From Oscillospiraceae bacterium (lineage in GTDB: Bacteria; Bacillota; Clostridia; Oscillospirales; Ruminococcaceae), in NCBI GenBank assembly GCA_017396055.1, contig JAFQND010000329.1, positions 1 through 5,624 on the forward strand: a stretch of DNA of 5,624 nt. The letters run 5' to 3'. Below are positions 5,156 to 5,624 of this stretch, in pieces. The position numbers and the translations under genes were made by a program. The notes beneath the pieces were generated by a model. That model did no database searches. It was not told the origin of the DNA and was given only the letters and a program-made list of their open reading frames with translations. The first letter of the stretch is position 1. Each line of letters opens with the position of its first letter.

Positions 5156-5201
5156 AAACCTATATGCAGACCTCTATTTTTCAAGAAAGCAAGGCGATTT
5201 T

Positions 5202-5624
5202 ATGCATGGATTTATAAAAGCAGCAGCTCTTTCGCCCAAAGTCACTGTGGCGAATCCTGCACTGAACGGAAAAGAAACCCTGAACATGCTTCTCAAGGCA
5301 GCCGATGACGGTGTTCAGCTGGCTGTTCTGCCGGAATTGGGACTCTCTGCCTATACCTGTGCCGACCTTTTCTTCCAGAACACCCTGATCCGCGCCTGTG
5401 AAGCAGCTCTCTGTGAACTGCTGGAGAAAACCGCTCATCTGGAACTGATTTATGCCGTCGGTCTGCCGGTCCGCGCCGGTCTTGGCCTGTATGACTGCGC
5501 AGCGGTCTGCCAGAGCGGAAAGATCCTTGGCGTCGTCCCCAAGACCTATCTTGCCAACTCCCACGAAGCCGGTGAAAAGCGCTGGTTCCTCTCCGGCGGC
5601 GATTCCTCTGTTGAAGAAGTGACC
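5202..5624 (+). CDS. nadE: Glutamine-dependent NAD+ synthetase, N-terminal amidase domain (partial)
   Basis: The first 141 residues of the long-form enzyme; the C-terminus lies beyond the right edge. NadE makes NAD+ from deamido-NAD+ (nicotinate adenine dinucleotide), ATP and ammonia released from glutamine. The visible part is the nitrilase-fold glutaminase domain: MHGFIKAAALSPKV, then VLPELGLSAYTCADLFFQ (42-59), YAVGLPV (84-90), then GKILGVVPKTYLANS (106-120) and EKRWF (125-129). Glu45 and Lys114 are the first two residues of the Glu-Lys-Cys catalytic triad and stand 69 apart as in known long-form enzymes; the Cys and the ATP-binding synthetase domain would follow off-window. The start at 5202 has a weak AAGG site (5191-5194) seven bases upstream; the other ATG at 5206 is out of frame and stops at once. 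The gene diverges from the sialidase operon and is probably a housekeeping neighbour rather than part of it. Confidence 0.95.
   Translation, partial: MHGFIKAAALSPKVTVANPALNGKETLNMLLKAADDGVQLAVLPELGLSAYTCADLFFQNTLIRACEAALCELLEKTAHLELIYAVGLPVRAGLGLYDCAAVCQSGKILGVVPKTYLANSHEAGEKRWFLSGGDSSVEEVT

Noticed and set aside
5181..5564. A 127-codon minus-strand frame opposite nadE.
   Set aside because: The nadE reading is unambiguous, with catalytic Glu45 and Lys114; the antisense frame has no supporting signals.

Overview
The window looks like chromosomal DNA of an anaerobic, probably gut-associated member of the Clostridia (Bacillota), perhaps Oscillospiraceae/Ruminococcaceae. This rests on the moderate GC content, strong AGGAG-type ribosome binding sites at almost every start, clean TTGnnn/TATAAT-like promoters, and the mix of a sialidase, a MATE exporter, a DUF1858 redox-disulfide protein and a long-form glutamine-dependent NAD synthetase. 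The genus is an inference. No mobile element, CRISPR array, tRNA or rRNA is visible, and no intergenic stretch exceeds about 180 bases.

Left part (1-2060): a sugar-catabolism type unit. A Gfo/Idh/MocA oxidoreductase (only its first 63 residues are present) lies downstream of a sugar phosphate isomerase/epimerase-like TIM-barrel protein on the minus strand. A cupin-type AraC-family regulator is read in the opposite direction from a shared 159-base divergent promoter region. That region holds two well-formed promoters, A-rich direct repeats spaced 21 bases apart, and a 13-base palindrome at the predicted start of the isomerase transcript. The layout suggests the AraC protein controls the isomerase/oxidoreductase pair. 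The 96-base gap between those two genes can form three short hairpins.

Middle part (2028-5020): a minus-strand gene group read from right to left. It runs sialidase (GH33-like, four Asp boxes, no signal peptide), then a 54-residue DUF3006-like small protein, then a MATE-family exporter, with gaps of only 18 and 9 bases. Next comes a 65-residue DUF1858 protein, which also has its own promoter just after the MATE stop codon. A strong hairpin at 2028-2060 lies between this group and the convergent araC-type gene and should terminate both.

Right edge (5021-5624): a second divergent promoter region separates the sialidase operon from nadE, which runs off the window. Extended -10 promoters face both ways around a perfect 8+2+8 inverted repeat.

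Nothing here proves a new system. The parts most worth checking are the operator-like repeats in the two divergent regions, the cytoplasmic sialidase linked to a small DUF3006-like protein and a MATE exporter, and the unknown substrate of the isomerase/oxidoreductase pair.
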